Below are positions 20,430 to 32,492 of a stretch of 64,000 nucleotides of DNA, one piece after another (position 1 is the stretch's first letter; each line of letters starts with the position of its first letter). The translations under genes were made by a program, and so were the position numbers. Source of the stretch: Athripsodes cinereus (lineage: Eukaryota; Arthropoda; Insecta; Trichoptera; Leptoceridae); assembly GCA_947579605.1 (NCBI GenBank), contig OX388317.1, positions 20,913,384 to 20,977,383 on the forward strand, read 5' to 3'. Below the pieces are notes generated by a model. The model was not told the origin of the DNA and did no database searches. It saw only the letters and a program-made list of their open reading frames with translations.

Positions 20430-22030
20430 ATTCATATGGTCCAAAAAATTACAGAAATCATTCGTAAAAATAAAAGAATTGCTATGTTCAAAGCCAATCC
20501 TGAATATTTTTGATTCTGAATTACCAATATACATTTACACGGATGCTAGTATTAAAAGAGTGGGAGTGGTGTTAAAACAAGAAGATAAAAACGAAAACAG
20601 TAAGCCGGTTGCTTATTTTTCAAAAAAATTACCGAAGCACAAAAAAAGAAGAAAGAAAATTTATCTAGAATGTCTGGCAATAAAAGAAGCTGTGAAATAT
20701 TGGCTACACTGGCTAATGGGAAAAGGATTTATAGTATACTCAGATCATAAACCATTAGAAAATATGAACATCAAGACCAGAACTGATGAGGAATTAGGGG
20801 ATTTGATTTATTATTTATCTCAATAAGATAAAATAAAACCCAGGAAGATTAAATCAAGAAACAGACTGTTTAAGCAGAAATCCAGTTCAAGAACCAAATC
20901 ATAATCATGACGATTTTATAAAAGTAGTAAATTTAGTAAACCTGCAAGATATGAAAAATGACCAACACATAAATCTGGAACTACAAAATAGCAAATTTAT
21001 ATTGGAGAATGAAATTTACTACAAAATGTATAAAAAAAGGAAAAAAGTAATACCCACTCTCAGAAAAATATAGTAAAGCTCAAATAAAAAATGACCATGA
21101 TACCTACTTCCACATTGGAAGAACACAAATGGTAAATAAAATAACACCATTCTATACTGCAAAGAATATCATCACAAACATTCAACAAATTTCAAAATCA
21201 AGGATGAAATCAAAATATGGTTTAATGTCACACTTAGGACCAGCAACACGCCCATTTGAAATTATATCTATTGATGCCATAGGAGGCTTTGGAGGATCAC
21301 GATCAACAAAAAAATACTTACATCTGCTGGTAAATCATTTCACGAGATATACGCTTACATTCTCACATCAAAAAATCAAACTGCTAGTGATTTTATTAAA
21401 CTGATTAAAAATATGACACAAAACTACAATATTGATATGGCATTAACAGACCAATATCCTGGCATAACTTCAAAAGAATTCGTAAAAATGGAAAACATAA
21501 GAATAGTTTTCACTGCTGTGGATTCACATTTTTCGAATGGGATTAATGAAAGGTTAAATCAAACCTTAGTAAATAAAATACGATGTAAAATAAATGAAAG
21601 TTATAGGAAAACAGCATGGTATAATATTGCACAGAAATTTGTAGAAAAATATAATGAAATAGAACACACAGTCACTGAGTTTGCTCCAAAATACCTTTTG
21701 GAAGGCGAAAATGTTAATATTTTACCACTAGAATTAAAATCAAAATGTACAAAAGAAGATTTGAATAGAAACAGGTAATAAGCCCTTGAAAATACAATAA
21801 AATCTCACAATTATATTAAAAATATAATCGACTTGCATAGGGAAGAATATAAATTGGAAGTGAGAGACAGAGCTTACGTAGAAAATGGAAATCGACTAAA
21901 TAGAAAGAAAATGGATGAATTAAGGATTGGACCATAAATTTTTTAAGGAAAATTTCAAATTCAATCTATGAAGTTGATACCGGACGAAAGAGTCAAATTT
22001 CTACCATATTAAGAAACTATTTCCAGTATT
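20430..22030 (+). pseudogene. Ty3/gypsy pol remnant: RNase H and integrase
   Basis: Order of pieces: end of RT / start of RNase H (LCSKPILNIFDSELPIY, TDASIKRVGVVLKQ, VAYFSKKL, VYSDHKPLENM), an HHCC-like start, FEIISIDAIGGFG and MALTDQYPG (integrase core Asp residues), GINERLNQTLVNKI (Glu box), and a chromo-type tail. Stops and frameshifts near 20460, 20826, 21060, 21400 and 21776 disable it. Gag, protease and most of RT are missing, and no 5' LTR is seen. The same remnant is at 44640-46400. Confidence 0.85.
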
Positions 22031-22071
22031 TGTTTTTAAGTGAACAATTACGTACGTTGTCACTTGTAATT

Positions 22072-22640
22072 GAATCAGTCATTTGAGAAACAACATAAGT
22101 CAGGTTTTAAGCGAAAATGATTTTTTTTTTTTGATTTGGGTCTTTTTTCTTGAAACGCACGTTATTTCATTTAGAAACCACGTAATTTTTACCTATTTGA
22201 TACAAATTGAGCTGATTAACTTGGCCAGTCAATAGAAAAACAACACAAGTCACGTGACTTGTGTTGTAACTGCACTAATTTTTTCGTGTCGATTCACAGC
22301 TGACACTTAACGCCAACCACTAACGTGGGTGAAAATTATGAAAAATAGTAATTTTTAGTTGTTTAATAAATAATCTGGGATGAAAATGTTGATTTTTATT
22401 CGCTTAAATGGTGTTCATTTGAGAAACAACATAAGTCAAAGGTTTAAATTAACAAATTAATACACAAATAAAATATTTTGACGTAAAATAAAGGTTTATA
22501 ATAAAATAATATACTCTAAGTAACATTTTGATGTGAGTAAGATATCAACATTTCATTCAAAATTTTATAACAAACAGTTTTTTGTGATTTCTGAAAAGTT
22601 TGTATTGACTGACTTATGTTGTTTCTCAAATGACCGATTC
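22072..22640. mobile_element. Inverted-repeat DNA element in gypsy 3' region
   Basis: Ends are inverted repeats containing GTCATTTGAGAAACAACATA (outer bases GAATC). The same word recurs internally near 22420, and a palindromic AAGTCACGTGACTT lies at 22248-22262. Non-coding. Also present in unit 2 (46469-47186), so it predates the duplication. The target duplication is unclear. Confidence 0.7.
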
Positions 22641-22664
22641 AGTTGTTTTTCCTAGGAGGGGAGA

Positions 22665-23423
22665 TGTAAAAAAAACCACCTACCTACTCATAGGAGTGAT
22701 TTCCTCAATTTTATTTATTTGAATTTAGAATTTTTGTTTTTGACAGTGAAGTAATTTTGTTTTTTGTTTGTGTTTATTCTTCTTTTTCGATGGCCCTACA
22801 GCTCGAGCTTTGGCCTTCATTTAAGTATAATATATTTATTATTCTATGGCCTCCATCAGCCCACGCCTCCAACTCCTCTTGTCTGCCGCTGCGGTTTTCC
22901 AATTTAAGACTTGTAGGAGTTGGTTTGTCTCTTTTCTCACCTCATCCTCCCATCTCAGCCTAGGTCTGCCAGCTCTTCTTTTCCCACCCGGATGTTCTTC
23001 AAGGATCCTTTTTGGTACCCGTGAAGACGGCATTCTCTCCACATATCCGGCCCATCTTAGCCTGTTAAATTTTGCATTATACAGAAAGTCTGGGAGCCTT
23101 TTAGATGTTATACAGCTCATCGTTGAATCTTATTCTCCAGGTTTCGCCATCATTCACGGATCCCAGGATTTTCCTTAGCACTCTCCTCTCAAATCTATCC
23201 AGCTCTTCTGCGGACTTTGCTGTCATTGTCCACGCTTCACACCCATAAGTCACTACTGTCCTAATTATAGTTTTGTACAGGGTAATTTTTGTTTTCCTGT
23301 GGACACTTTTGGACTTAAGGACTTTTTATAAAAGAAAAAAATATTTTGTTTCCTGTTGCTATCCTTCGTTCGTTAGTTTATAAATACCTGAAATAAAGAC
23401 TTTTAAATGTTGTTTTTCTGACA
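22665..23423 (+). mobile_element. Gypsy 3' LTR (interrupted by an RTE fragment)
   Basis: Preceded by a polypurine tract AGGAGGGGAGA (22654-22664). Starts TGTAAAA, contains a polyadenylation-like AATAAAG near 23395 and probably ends at CTGACA (about 23423), giving a TG...CA outline. An RTE fragment (22835-23325) lies inside. The exact end is inferred because no 5' LTR is available for comparison. Confidence 0.65.
22835..23325 (-). pseudogene. RTE/BovB-like LINE C-terminal fragment in LTR
   Basis: Minus-strand frames read TVVTYGCEAWTMTAKSAEEL and RFERRVLRKILGS. After a frameshift near 23115 they read [34 protein letters not shown] and NWKTAAADKRSWRRGLMEA. These are the C-terminal blocks of RTE-clade proteins. 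Also present in unit 2 (47590-48140), so inserted before the two copies diverged. Confidence 0.85.
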
Positions 23424-23462
23424 AATTTCAGGTAACTGTCTTATTATTGTTTATTTTATATT

Positions 23463-23668
23463 ACTACTACTACTACTACTATACCATCACGGCATATCCC
23501 ACAAGTGGGGTAGCCAGCAGACCAGCTGCATATAAAACATGCAAGGTGTCTTCTACGTGCCAATATAAAATTAAGACATTCAGGATGGTTGGCAAACCTC
23601 ATTGCCGAATTTAAGATGTCAAAGTCTTATTTTTTTGAACACCTTCCTTTTACAGGACACTCGAAAAC
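23463..23668 (-). mobile_element. SINE insertion (unit 1 only)
   Basis: Flanked by TTTATATT (23455-23462, 23669-23676), with an empty site in unit 2 near 48275. On the minus strand it ends in GGCATACC-like sequence, CTACCCCACTTGTGGGATAT, GCCGTGATGGTATAG and a (TAG)n tail. A second full copy, opposite orientation, is at 47306-47559. Fragments occur near 28840, 30641, 54735 and 55215. Confidence 0.8.
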
Positions 23669-23689
23669 TTTATATTTAGTACCTTTTAT

Positions 23690-24686
23690 TAAGTTTCTTT
23701 AATTTAATTATGTTTTTTAATAAAAAATTTATAAATTTCAGAAAAACTCAGATTGCTTTATTTCAAGAATAAACTATCATTATATATCATACTCAAATTC
23801 AAAATAGATATATTAAAAAGGCTATTTTTATATTTTTATTGTAAAAAAAGCGTGTAATGTTTAGTAATTTTTGCTGAAAAATAGGCGATAGAAGAAAAAG
23901 GTGGTTAGAAAACCCTGAATAAAATATTAACAACAGTTTTGTTTCCACTGATAAAATATACTGTGCCTAAAACTATGCAAGAAAACTACCTTATCCTATT
24001 ACGTCATGCCAAATCCCTAATGAGACAGGTAAGGAGAACAGATCCCCAATTCAATCTAACTTAACACGGTTTTTTTACTTCCTCCACACTCATACAACTT
24101 ATGCAAGCACGCTAATTTATTTCTCTTACTCAATAGTGGCCATCCATGAAAACTTGGTTCTCGACCAGTCGCGCATTCTTACACCCCTTCTTTCTGACAG
24201 AGTCTAGTCTTTCTTCATTGTTCTTTCATGTTCCATTCACTTCCTTGACTAAACCATCGCAATCCACACATAAATATTTGATATTGTATGTGCACATGTC
24301 TTTAATAGACTCTGAAATTAGGAAAGACAGAAGAAAAATAGTACACTCTATACGAGTTCTAATCTTTTGCGCAGGTTTTAGGCTTAAAACATTTTAATTA
24401 TCTTATACATATTATATTGATAGAGATATTACAATAATTGTAATAATTAATGAGTCCATGTCACAAAATTAGCAACAAAATGTATGAAGAATATATGCAA
24501 GGTTTAGTAAAAGCAATATTCACAGTCAAACATTTTTCATTGTATTGAATTAATTTCAAAATGGATGTAACAATAAATACAACAATTCTGAAACTGAATA
24601 TTTAGGGTTTATTTTCGGAATAAAATATCGTGTTTGCTAATAAGAAAAACTCTTGAATTACGTGAGTTAAAATTGCATATTTTTGA
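23690..24686. other. AT-rich stretch, no gene recognised
   Basis: Collinear with 48290-49270 in unit 2. A TC-rich segment at 24130-24260 (TTCTTACACCCCTTCTTTCT) resembles degraded minus-strand LINE coding sequence, but no frame is long enough to name. Confidence 0.35.
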
Positions 24687-24876
24687 TTCACTGAGTCGGT
24701 GTTTAGGTAGTAGAATTCCATATCGAAATAATAAAACAAGTGTTTTGTTCTACTAGTGGTTTATAACGTGAGAGAGACGTCTTTCGTCTTATGAGGACAT
24801 TGTCAATCTCTGTGAGAAAGACGTCTCTCTCACGTAATAAACCACTAGTAGAACAAAACACTTGTTTTATTATTTC
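24687..24876. mobile_element. Lopsided hairpin element, 190 bp (unit 1 only)
   Basis: Flanked by the 12-bp GCATATTTTTGA (24675-24686, 24877-24888), which is single in unit 2 near 49272. The 61-base arms (24725-24785, 24816-24876) pair almost perfectly, with one mismatch, and enclose a ~30-base loop. The right arm is flush with the TSD; the left has 38 unpaired bases including GTAGTAGAATT. Related to 58907-59287. Non-coding. Confidence 0.85.
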
Positions 24877-24950
24877 GCATATTTTTGACATATCGGGCTC
24901 TTTTCATAATGGAAGACATTATGAAACCACAGAAAACCAATACTGTAGAA

Positions 24951-25392
24951 CAAGGGTGGCCAACCCGCGGCCCGCGGGCCGCATGCGGCCCGTTGAGTGT
25001 CTTCGTACGGCCCGCGAAGCATATGCACACTTTTTTTCAAATAATAATCGGTACAAGTCCCCTTTCACGACACAAGCGTTTAGTAACTTAGTGTGAAAGG
25101 TGTATTTGAGTTTACATCAAAACCCAGATGTATCTTTTAAAAAAAAAGTACCTACCCGTTACTTTTTTGAATGAGGTATTTCGAGAAAATATTCTTAAAG
25201 AAAACCAAGGAGTTTTGTAACATTCCAAATTCCTGCACCATTTTGAAAATTTTGCGACAGGGGGGGGGGTAGAAATTTCAAGGTGAAACAAAATTATTAA
25301 ATATTTCATATATGGAGTATGTTGTTGTGCGGCCCGGTAGGAAATCTCATTCTGAAATTTGGCCCGGCTGCTGAAAAGGTTGGCCACCCATG
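24951..25392. mobile_element. hAT-like non-autonomous element (unit 1 only)
   Basis: 8-bp duplications CTGTAGAA (24943-24950, 25393-25400) and inverted ends CAAGGGTGGCCAACC / GGTTGGCCACCCATG. The 8-bp TSD, the CA..GGGTGGCCAA ends and the GCGGCCCGC-rich subterminal region are hAT features. Non-coding. Unit 2 has the empty site at about 49338. Confidence 0.92.
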
Positions 25393-25416
25393 CTGTAGAA
25401 TAATAATTTAGTTTTA

Positions 25417-27297
25417 GTTTTACCTATAAAATCCATAAACAATGTTAAATGTTTGCCAAAGTTAAGTGTCTGTCCATTACTCTATTTAGGTCCATGTGTT
25501 TTACCCATGGACCTAAATAGAGTAATGGACAGACACTTTGGTAAACATTTTGTAGCTGCGCGGGGAGGGGAATGACGACCATTTTGTAAGAAATAAATTT
25601 TGTTCGGTGCGTCGCATTTGGGCTGCGTTCAGACAGTCACCGAGTGATCACTCGACGACGCATATTTTGAAAGTACCTATACAATGCCAGTACGCATTCA
25701 TAGTGTTCATGTACTGTATGTTACTATGTTTTCAAAATGTGTAACAAAATAAGAATTATAGTCTCAGAAAATATACTCGATTTCTGCGTAATTGTCATTT
25801 ATAATTTCTGACGCTGATTCAGTGAATTCGTTTGGATAAATTTAGGATATAAACTTGTAACAAGTATTTGGGAAGTATACAAGCTCAGAAAGTTAGATAA
25901 TGGAATAATTAAAAAAAAAAGTATAAAGCAATTAGTTATAAACTAATCAAGTAGTTATTACTTTAACTGTTAATTTTAAAGATACCTATTAAAATAATTT
26001 ATTCCTTCGTTACAGACAAAAATATTTTTATCATTTAAAAGAAACACAAAAGTACTTGAATGCTACTATTAAAAGGCGCCAGTCAAATAATAATAAAAAT
26101 ATTAATTATTTAAATATATTCATAATTAACGTCTTTTACACGTCGGCGAATTTAAGAAATTATAACAAAAAGTAAATCAAAAAAAAAAATTTTTTAAAAG
26201 TTATAAAAGCAATAAAAAAAATAATAAAAAGACGTAAAAAATAATGGCGCCATTACGATAACATTGGGTCATAAAACGCTCTAAGTTATTCACGATTATC
26301 CGGATTACATTCACCACTCACTGCAACTTCATGGTCGTTCAGGTCAATCGACACTGAGTGACATTTATGCTCCTGTGAACACACCCTTATGTTGAGTTGT
26401 TTTGTCATTTGTCATATTTTCGGTAAGTTGTTTTGTATTGTAGTTTTTATCTTTATATATTGCGATTTTTAAGTCGTTTATATTATAATTCGTATACTTA
26501 TAAATGATCATAATAATGTTATAAACGTTCTATATAATTATCTGTCCTTATTCTCCTATATCTACACATGTAACTTGTTTTCTATTCTGTCATCTGACAA
26601 TACAAAGAACCTACAATCTGATGTTTGGTTTGTTTACCCGTCAGAATGAAATGTTTCATGCATACAAATCTGATCAGGTTAATGATATTATCGCATGTTT
26701 ATAAACAAAATCATTTTTTGTAGTTTTCCAAAGGATCCAGAAAGGGGAAACTGGACATTATCCAATATTTGACACCAAGTAAACGTAGTGTTTTGTGTTC
26801 AAAAACATCTCGTTTTTCTGCGAGGTTGGAGAAAACGTCATTCTTACGAAATATCCTGAGTTTCCCGCTCATTTGCAAGTTCGTGTGTTTTATATTATTC
26901 ATTTAGATATATCCTTCAATTGTCATTCATTCTCTCCATATTGTGTGTATATGAAAACAAAGTTTAAAAATAAATACTGAATGATTTTGAAATGAATTCC
27001 TCAATTTTATTTACTCATCCTATTCCCTATTTCATCAAATATATGAAAACATTAAGTTATGTGGCATTGTAATTATTTTAAGAAGTAAATATAATGTTTT
27101 CTGATACTGTGTGAATAATCTCCATACATTGCCCATACAAATGTTAAATAAAGTCTTTCCTACAAAATGGCCACCGTCGATTTCCCTTCCTCACTTTTTG
27201 GCGTCGCTGTCATTCATACAAATTACTATAAACGTTCCATCCCCTACCTACATATATCCATGGTTTTACCTATAAAATCCATAAACAATGTCAAATG
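25417..27297. mobile_element. 1.85 kb insertion bounded by 35-bp direct repeats (unit 1 only)
   Basis: GTTTTACCTATAAAATCCAT... occurs at 25417-25451 and 27263-27297, and only once in unit 2 (about 49353). Just inside the left repeat is a hairpin (25447-25496 with 25505-25550) around TCCATTACTCTATTTAGGTC. The interior contains a probable MITE (25620-26386) and unassigned AT-rich DNA. The repeats are longer than usual TSDs, so replication-type duplication is another explanation. Confidence 0.6.
25620..26386. mobile_element. Possible MITE with GGG..TTCA ends
   Basis: Left end GGGCTGCGTTCAGACAG and right end complement GGGTGTGTTCACAGG are imperfect inverted repeats. Just inside are GAGTGATCACTCGACG on the left and CGACACTGAGTGACA on the right. 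Flanking bases TTT/TTA are a weak 3-bp duplication. It lies inside the 1.85 kb insertion. Non-coding. Confidence 0.4.
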
Positions 27298-27419
27298 ATT
27301 TTTCAATGAGTAGGAACCTATTTATTTTCACCTACATATATTTTTTACATGCATTATGAGATAATATGTATTTGATAGTGTAATATTCTTGAATATTGAA
27401 GGATGCAGATACATTTATT

Positions 27420-28365
27420 TTATTTATTTATTTCATTTATAAAACAGTATTTAAAAGATAAAAGTCACAAAAAATCTACGTAACTGGGCATGAGCCCATA
27501 CCAAGGTAGACTTTCTTCCGTTTTTTAAGCTTTTTTTGGGAATACAGAGTACATAGGTGGCAATTATTCTTGATTTTTTTTATTTCATAGCAAATCTCTC
27601 AAATACCCATTTATGTACTGCAAACCAAAAATACCAATTCGAATGTGGGCAATTATATTTTAACATTTATCTGCCTACATTTTTTTTCAACAAATGGGAT
27701 ATTCACTTTTTTTCTAATAGGAATTTGGGATGACAATCTTCAAATTTTTACGTTAAGATGAGATTTTAGTAGTTTTTGCACGTAGGTACCTGCCTATTTT
27801 TCTAAATAAAATATGAGCGTTCGGGGTGTCGAGCTCACATATTTTTCATTTGGAAGAGGTTTTTAGCACTTTTTTCATGTAGGTACCTACCAATATGTGG
27901 TGTTTCTTAACTTCAAGCTTTTTCATCGGGACGAGGTTTTTAGTAGGTACTTTTTTCCATGTATGTACCTACTGATTATTTTTTTTAACATAAATGTGGG
28001 CATGTGAGGTGTCGAACTTCAAGATTTTTCATTGGGAAGAGGTTTTTAGCACTTTTTTTGATGTAGGTACCTACCTATTTTTTACTTAAATATGGGCATG
28101 TGAGGTATCAAACTTCAATATTTTTCAATGGGAAGAGGATTTTAGCACTTTTTTTGATGTAGGTACCTACCTATTTTTTGTTTGCCCATTGGGCATGTAG
28201 GGAGTCAAAAATTAAGTTTTCTCATTGGGATGAGCTTTTTACCTCTTTTATCCACGTAAATGCTTACTCCATTTTTTGTTCAATAAGATTTTGTCATTTT
28301 AACCCATGCATTGGCACGGTTTTCTGTTTAATTAAACCCGAGCGATTCCGGGTGACATACGTTAG
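27420..28365 (+). mobile_element. Helitron-like element with ~95-bp internal repeats
   Basis: About six degenerate ~95-bp units (27700-28280), each carrying GTAGGTACCTACC, GGGCATGTGAGG and GGAAGAGGTTTTTAGCACT. The 3' end has a short GC hairpin (CCCGAGCGATTCCGGG) about ten bases before TTAG|T. The unit 2 copy ends in the canonical CTAG|T (50446-50449). The 5' end is not defined and no Rep/helicase is present, so at most this is a non-autonomous copy. Confidence 0.55.
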
Positions 28366-29064
28366 TATATAATATTTACACACATCCTGTCAACAACACT
28401 CGTCTTGCATCCGTCTGTAGGCATAATCAATGTTGTTTTGCGGCCAGAACACAGCCACGAGGCTGTGGCTAATCTATAAATGATGCTTTTATACATAGTT
28501 ATTAAATAATGTACTTGTGAAATGTTTAAATAATAAATAATAAAAAATGTATCTCGGTTAGTAAAAATAGACAGTTCATCTTATCGTCATATTATTTGTG
28601 GTGTTATTCTGATTGTGTTGTACATTCAGTATGTATTATTATAAAAGATATGACTGTGATAAAAAGCATTAGCAACTACATACATACATGTAGTAGATAA
28701 CTAATACAAAGTATTTACTCTGTTGCAATAGTTTTCAAAATAAATAGATACAATTAATATATTTTTAGCCTTTTGTTTTTCATTAATTTTTCGAGGCAGT
28801 AGTTGGCAGATATTCGTAAAACATCACGTTTAAGACATTTAACATCTTCAGTTCAGCGATGAGGTATGCCACCGGCCTGACTTTATTTGCTCGGAGAGGA
28901 AGTATGAATGTTTTTTTATTAAAATAATTAATTATCAAATCTATCCCTCTATACCACATTTGCCCCATCTCTATCAAAAATAAATTTTATATTATTCTCA
29001 CTATTCTTAACCGGGGACTCCACGAGACATATTAATTCATCAACACTAAATAATTATCAACACT
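28366..29064. other. AT-rich stretch with a SINE-like fragment
   Basis: No gene. The piece at 28834-28900 (AAGACATTTAACATCTTCAG, GGTATGCCACC) matches the internal part of the SINE family seen at 47306-47559. Collinear with unit 2 up to about 50979, where unit 2 has the CR1/RTE insertion. Confidence 0.45.
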
Positions 29065-30272
29065 TTTTTTTTTTTTTGGGAGGGGAAATCCTCATGGACA
29101 CCCTCTTGGGTATTGCCGAACTCATACCGGCTAAAACCCCTCCCGACTTCTAGACTGCGCGATTCCCGCCAACTGGCCTTATCACACAGCCTTTTGGTCT
29201 TTCAGCTTCTTTGCTCCATTCTTTCATAAATCTCCTTTTCTTTCATTATGCTTGTCATGTAACCTGTGATCTCATCCCACATTTCTTTTCCCTCCAGCAT
29301 CTTTTGAACTATGTTCTCCGGGTTCATGACTCCCATTCTTTCTTCCAAGTTTTTTCTTTGTGTAGTCCACTTTGGGCACCCAAACATAGTGTGCTCTGCG
29401 CTGTCTATTTCCTCGCAGTATAAGCAGTTCGGCCTGTCTCGCTTGCCTATCCTGGCTACGTATTCCATAAATACCCCATGTCCGGTAAGGCATTGAATGA
29501 CATAGTAGGTAAGGTGTCCGTGTTTCCTAAGAGTCCAAGATTCGACACTCTTTATTAATCTATTTGTCCATCGGCCTTTATGACTTTCGTCCCATTCTTT
29601 CTGCCAGCTTTCCAGGGTCAATTTCCTTAGCTGCTTTCTTAGTTCGGGGCCATCCTCCTCCCTCCTCCTATACAACTCCTTCCGTTCCCTCGCTAGTAAG
29701 TGTAGGGGAATCAGATCTGCCAGGACCATTGCCGCATCCGTTGAGATTGTCCTGTATGCCATGCTACATCGAAGGGCCATTGTTCTCTGTGTGCTTAGTA
29801 TTTTATCTTTATTTGATTTGCTGTCCATAGCTTTTTCCCATATTGGGGCTGCATATAATACTATTGACTGAACCGCTAGGGCCAGTACTCTTCTCTTGTC
29901 CGCCTTTGGACCGCGTGTATTCGGTAGGATCACCCCCATTGCCTTGGCAGTTTTTTGGGCTTTGGTACACGCTGCTTCTATGTGTTTTGTGAAACGCAAT
30001 CCAGAGTCCAGTTGAACTCCCAAGTATTTAACCGCTTTTGCTGGTCTGATATTAGCCTCTTCGCATTTGAACTCAATTTCCCCCTCTTTTAATCGTCTGT
30101 TGAAGACGATGGCTACTGTTTTTTCCGGAGCAATCTCCAGTTTTTGTCTACACATCCATAGATTTATAGCCTGTATTGTTTCGTTTGTATTTGTGACCAG
30201 CTCTTCTTTATGCCTTGCAGTTATGGAGATGGCTAGATCGTCCGCATAACAGATTAGTTCTACTCCTAGTAT
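29065..30272 (-). pseudogene. R1-clade LINE fragment, RT palm to C-terminus (unit 1 only)
   Basis: The minus strand starts inside the RT palm with GVELICYADDLAI (YADD), runs through KYLGVQLDSGLRF, LYAAPIWEKAM and YVIQCLTGHGVFMEYVARIG, and ends with a CCHC knuckle, CLYCEEIDSAEHTMFGC, then a poly-A (T run 29063-29078). The frame is open over about 355 codons (29202-30265). The target repeat ATTATCAACACT is present on the left (29053-29064) and twice on the right (about 30274 and 30292). Unit 2 has a single empty site near 54880. It is a different lineage from the R1 at 7.6 kb. Confidence 0.85.
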
Positions 30273-30303
30273 TATTATCAACACTAGTATAATTATCAAC
30301 ACT

Positions 30304-31380
30304 GCTATCTCTCCTGAACCCACCCCTGATCTCGAGAACCCCCTCCCACTTTACTAACCATAACCACGCCTTCTATAATCAATTATTATTGAATGCGATC
30401 ACTTTGTTTTACATTGTAATCTTAGTTTGTTACTGCAGATAACTACGTTGTGACCGAAAACGTTTTTAAAAAACTTAACCAAACAGTGATTAAGACAACA
30501 AAGTAACACAATATGGAAACATAGAAGCTTAATAAAAACATTAGTATAACAAACATATTAATAAGTATGTATGTAACTAAAATATTTACTATTTTTCATT
30601 TCATTATTCATACCATCTAACATTATATATCACCCACAAGTGGACTAACTGTATATAATAGAAATGCATGTCGACCTCTCCATGCCAATAATAGTTAAGA
30701 CGTTCACGTTGGGTGGGATTCCTCGTCGCTTAATCGAATATGTTAAATGAATCAAAGATGTAATTTATAAATAATTAAAAACACTGTTATATTTTCACTA
30801 TATTTATTTAAACTCAAGATGAGAATGCCCATTGAAGTGGGCGAAAACATTATTTATAAATTATTTAATATGAATTTTCACAGTGTGAACACAAACACCC
30901 TTCAACAATTAATCAAAGATGTTGTTTTAAGAACACAGCTGTATATTTCAGTACCTAGATTTATTCCCTGTTCGCGTTAAAATATTCGTTTTTCGATTTA
31001 CACCAAGAAGAGTGAGAAACTAGTGACCCTCTTTTGTCAAAATACAGGTATTTTCCCGCAAATAATTTTATGTTTTTCTTGTTTTTCATATATGCCAATC
31101 CGCTTTTTTTATTATTCCACAGAACAATCCTTATGCACGTGACAGTGATTATATATATTTTTTTACTTTTTAATTTCTATACATAGCGGAATTCGATAGA
31201 AATGCGTTATTTTGACAGACTTTTTACTGATGTTCCGAACTCACAAACAAATTTTGAAAATCCACAATTTTCGTCAATAGTGTGTAGAATCTATTTTTTG
31301 GTGGTTACATTATGAAAGTTCATTTTCGCTTCTTTAAAATGACTTAATTAAAACACTTGCTCTCACAATTTTACTATTCT
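30304..31380. other. AT-rich stretch shared with unit 2, SINE-like fragment inside
   Basis: Collinear with 54905-55970. It contains a degraded SINE-like segment (30641-30730: CACCCACAAGTGGACTAAC, GCCAATAATAGTTAAGACG). No coding frame is supported. Confidence 0.45.
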
Positions 31381-31382
31381 AA

Positions 31383-31545
31383 GGCAGAGACCTTTCAGAA
31401 CTAGTCCATCATCGGTGCCATAAACTTAGAAACTAAAACAGAAGGCAGGCATTAGCTAGATACTAAGGAGAGGGGGAGTGGGGTTGGTGGTGGTAGTGAG
31501 AAGGGCAGTGAGTGGGGGGGCTACTTGTATATTTATTGTTTTTCT
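31383..31545. repeat. Single copy of the 167-bp tandem unit
   Basis: GGCAGAGACCTTTCAGAACT to TACTTGTATATTTATT. The same unit is present about five times in unit 2 (55975-56795). Purine-rich in the middle (GGAGAGGGGGAG). Confidence 0.85.
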
Positions 31546-31562
31546 TTATCTAGGTTTTTGGA

Positions 31563-32492
31563 TGCGCAAGGAGCTTTTTTAAATGGTAGAGGGTGTGCCG
31601 ATCAAATCTTTTCCCTAAGGATGATCGTAGAAAAGTTTTTGGGTAAACACCAGAAGCTTTTTTGTGCGTTTGTTGACTTGGAGAAGGCATATGATCGTGT
31701 GGACCGAGAAAGACTGTGGCGCATGCTGTCGGAGTATGGAGTGAGTACACAGTTAATACGCGCAATATCTTCACTTTACGTGGGGAGTTCCGCTTGTGTG
31801 AGGGTAAACGATACCCTCTCGGAGTGGTTTACCCTCACTAAAGGAGTGAAGCAAGATTGTGTTATGTCTCCGTGGCTATTCAATCTATTTTTTGACTTCT
31901 GTGTGCGACCTTTGAAAGGGATGAATGTAGGTGTTGAACTGAATGGAAATCGAGTGAATGCTTTGATGTATGCAGACGATTTAGTCCTAATGGCTGAGAA
32001 TGAAAGTGATTTACAAGACATTGTGTCGTGTGTGTGTGATAGCTGTAGTGCAAATGGGTTAAAAATTAATGTCGCGAAGACGAAAGTAATGGTGTTTGAA
32101 AGAGAGAGTGAAAGAACGGTATGTGAAATAAAGGTTGACGATGAATGTTTAGAGCAAGTGAATGAGTATGTTTATTTGGGAAGTCTGTTTGCGAGGGATG
32201 GAAGATTTGATAAGGACATTGAAAGAAGAAAAGTCGACGGTGCTAGAGTGAATGGTGCACTTCGACCCATTGTTAGCAATAGCAGTGTGTCGAACATGGC
32301 AAAAACGCTAGTGTACAATACCATACTGGTACCGACACTTATGTATGCAAGCGAAACTTGAACGTGGTTGAAAAAGGATGAGAGTGGAATAAATGCTGTG
32401 GAGATGCGTTCACTGAGAAGAATGGTTGGTAAAACGTTGCGAGATAGAGTGAAGAATGAGGATATCAGGAGAATGAGTGGATGTGAGAGGAG
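31563..32492 (+). pseudogene. RTE-like LINE fragment, reverse transcriptase
   Basis: 5'-truncated. The frame opens in the RT: QGAFLNGRGCADQIFSLRMI, FVDLEKAYDRVDRERLW, GVKQDCVMSPWLFNLFFDF, ALMYADDLVLMAEN (YADD), LKINVAKTKVMVFE, VYLGSLFARDGR and LVPTLMYASET, then a TGA at 32359 followed by readable sequence to SGCERSV. It is cut off at about 32492 by a minus-strand CR1/Jockey-like element. Same family as 3420-4130. Inserted in sequence still uninterrupted in unit 2 (about 57450-57480). Confidence 0.9.

Noticed and set aside
20430..23423. Complete LTR retrovirus-like element with envelope
   Set aside because: No envelope-like frame, gag, protease or 5' LTR is present; only a decayed RNase H/integrase part and a 3' LTR remain.
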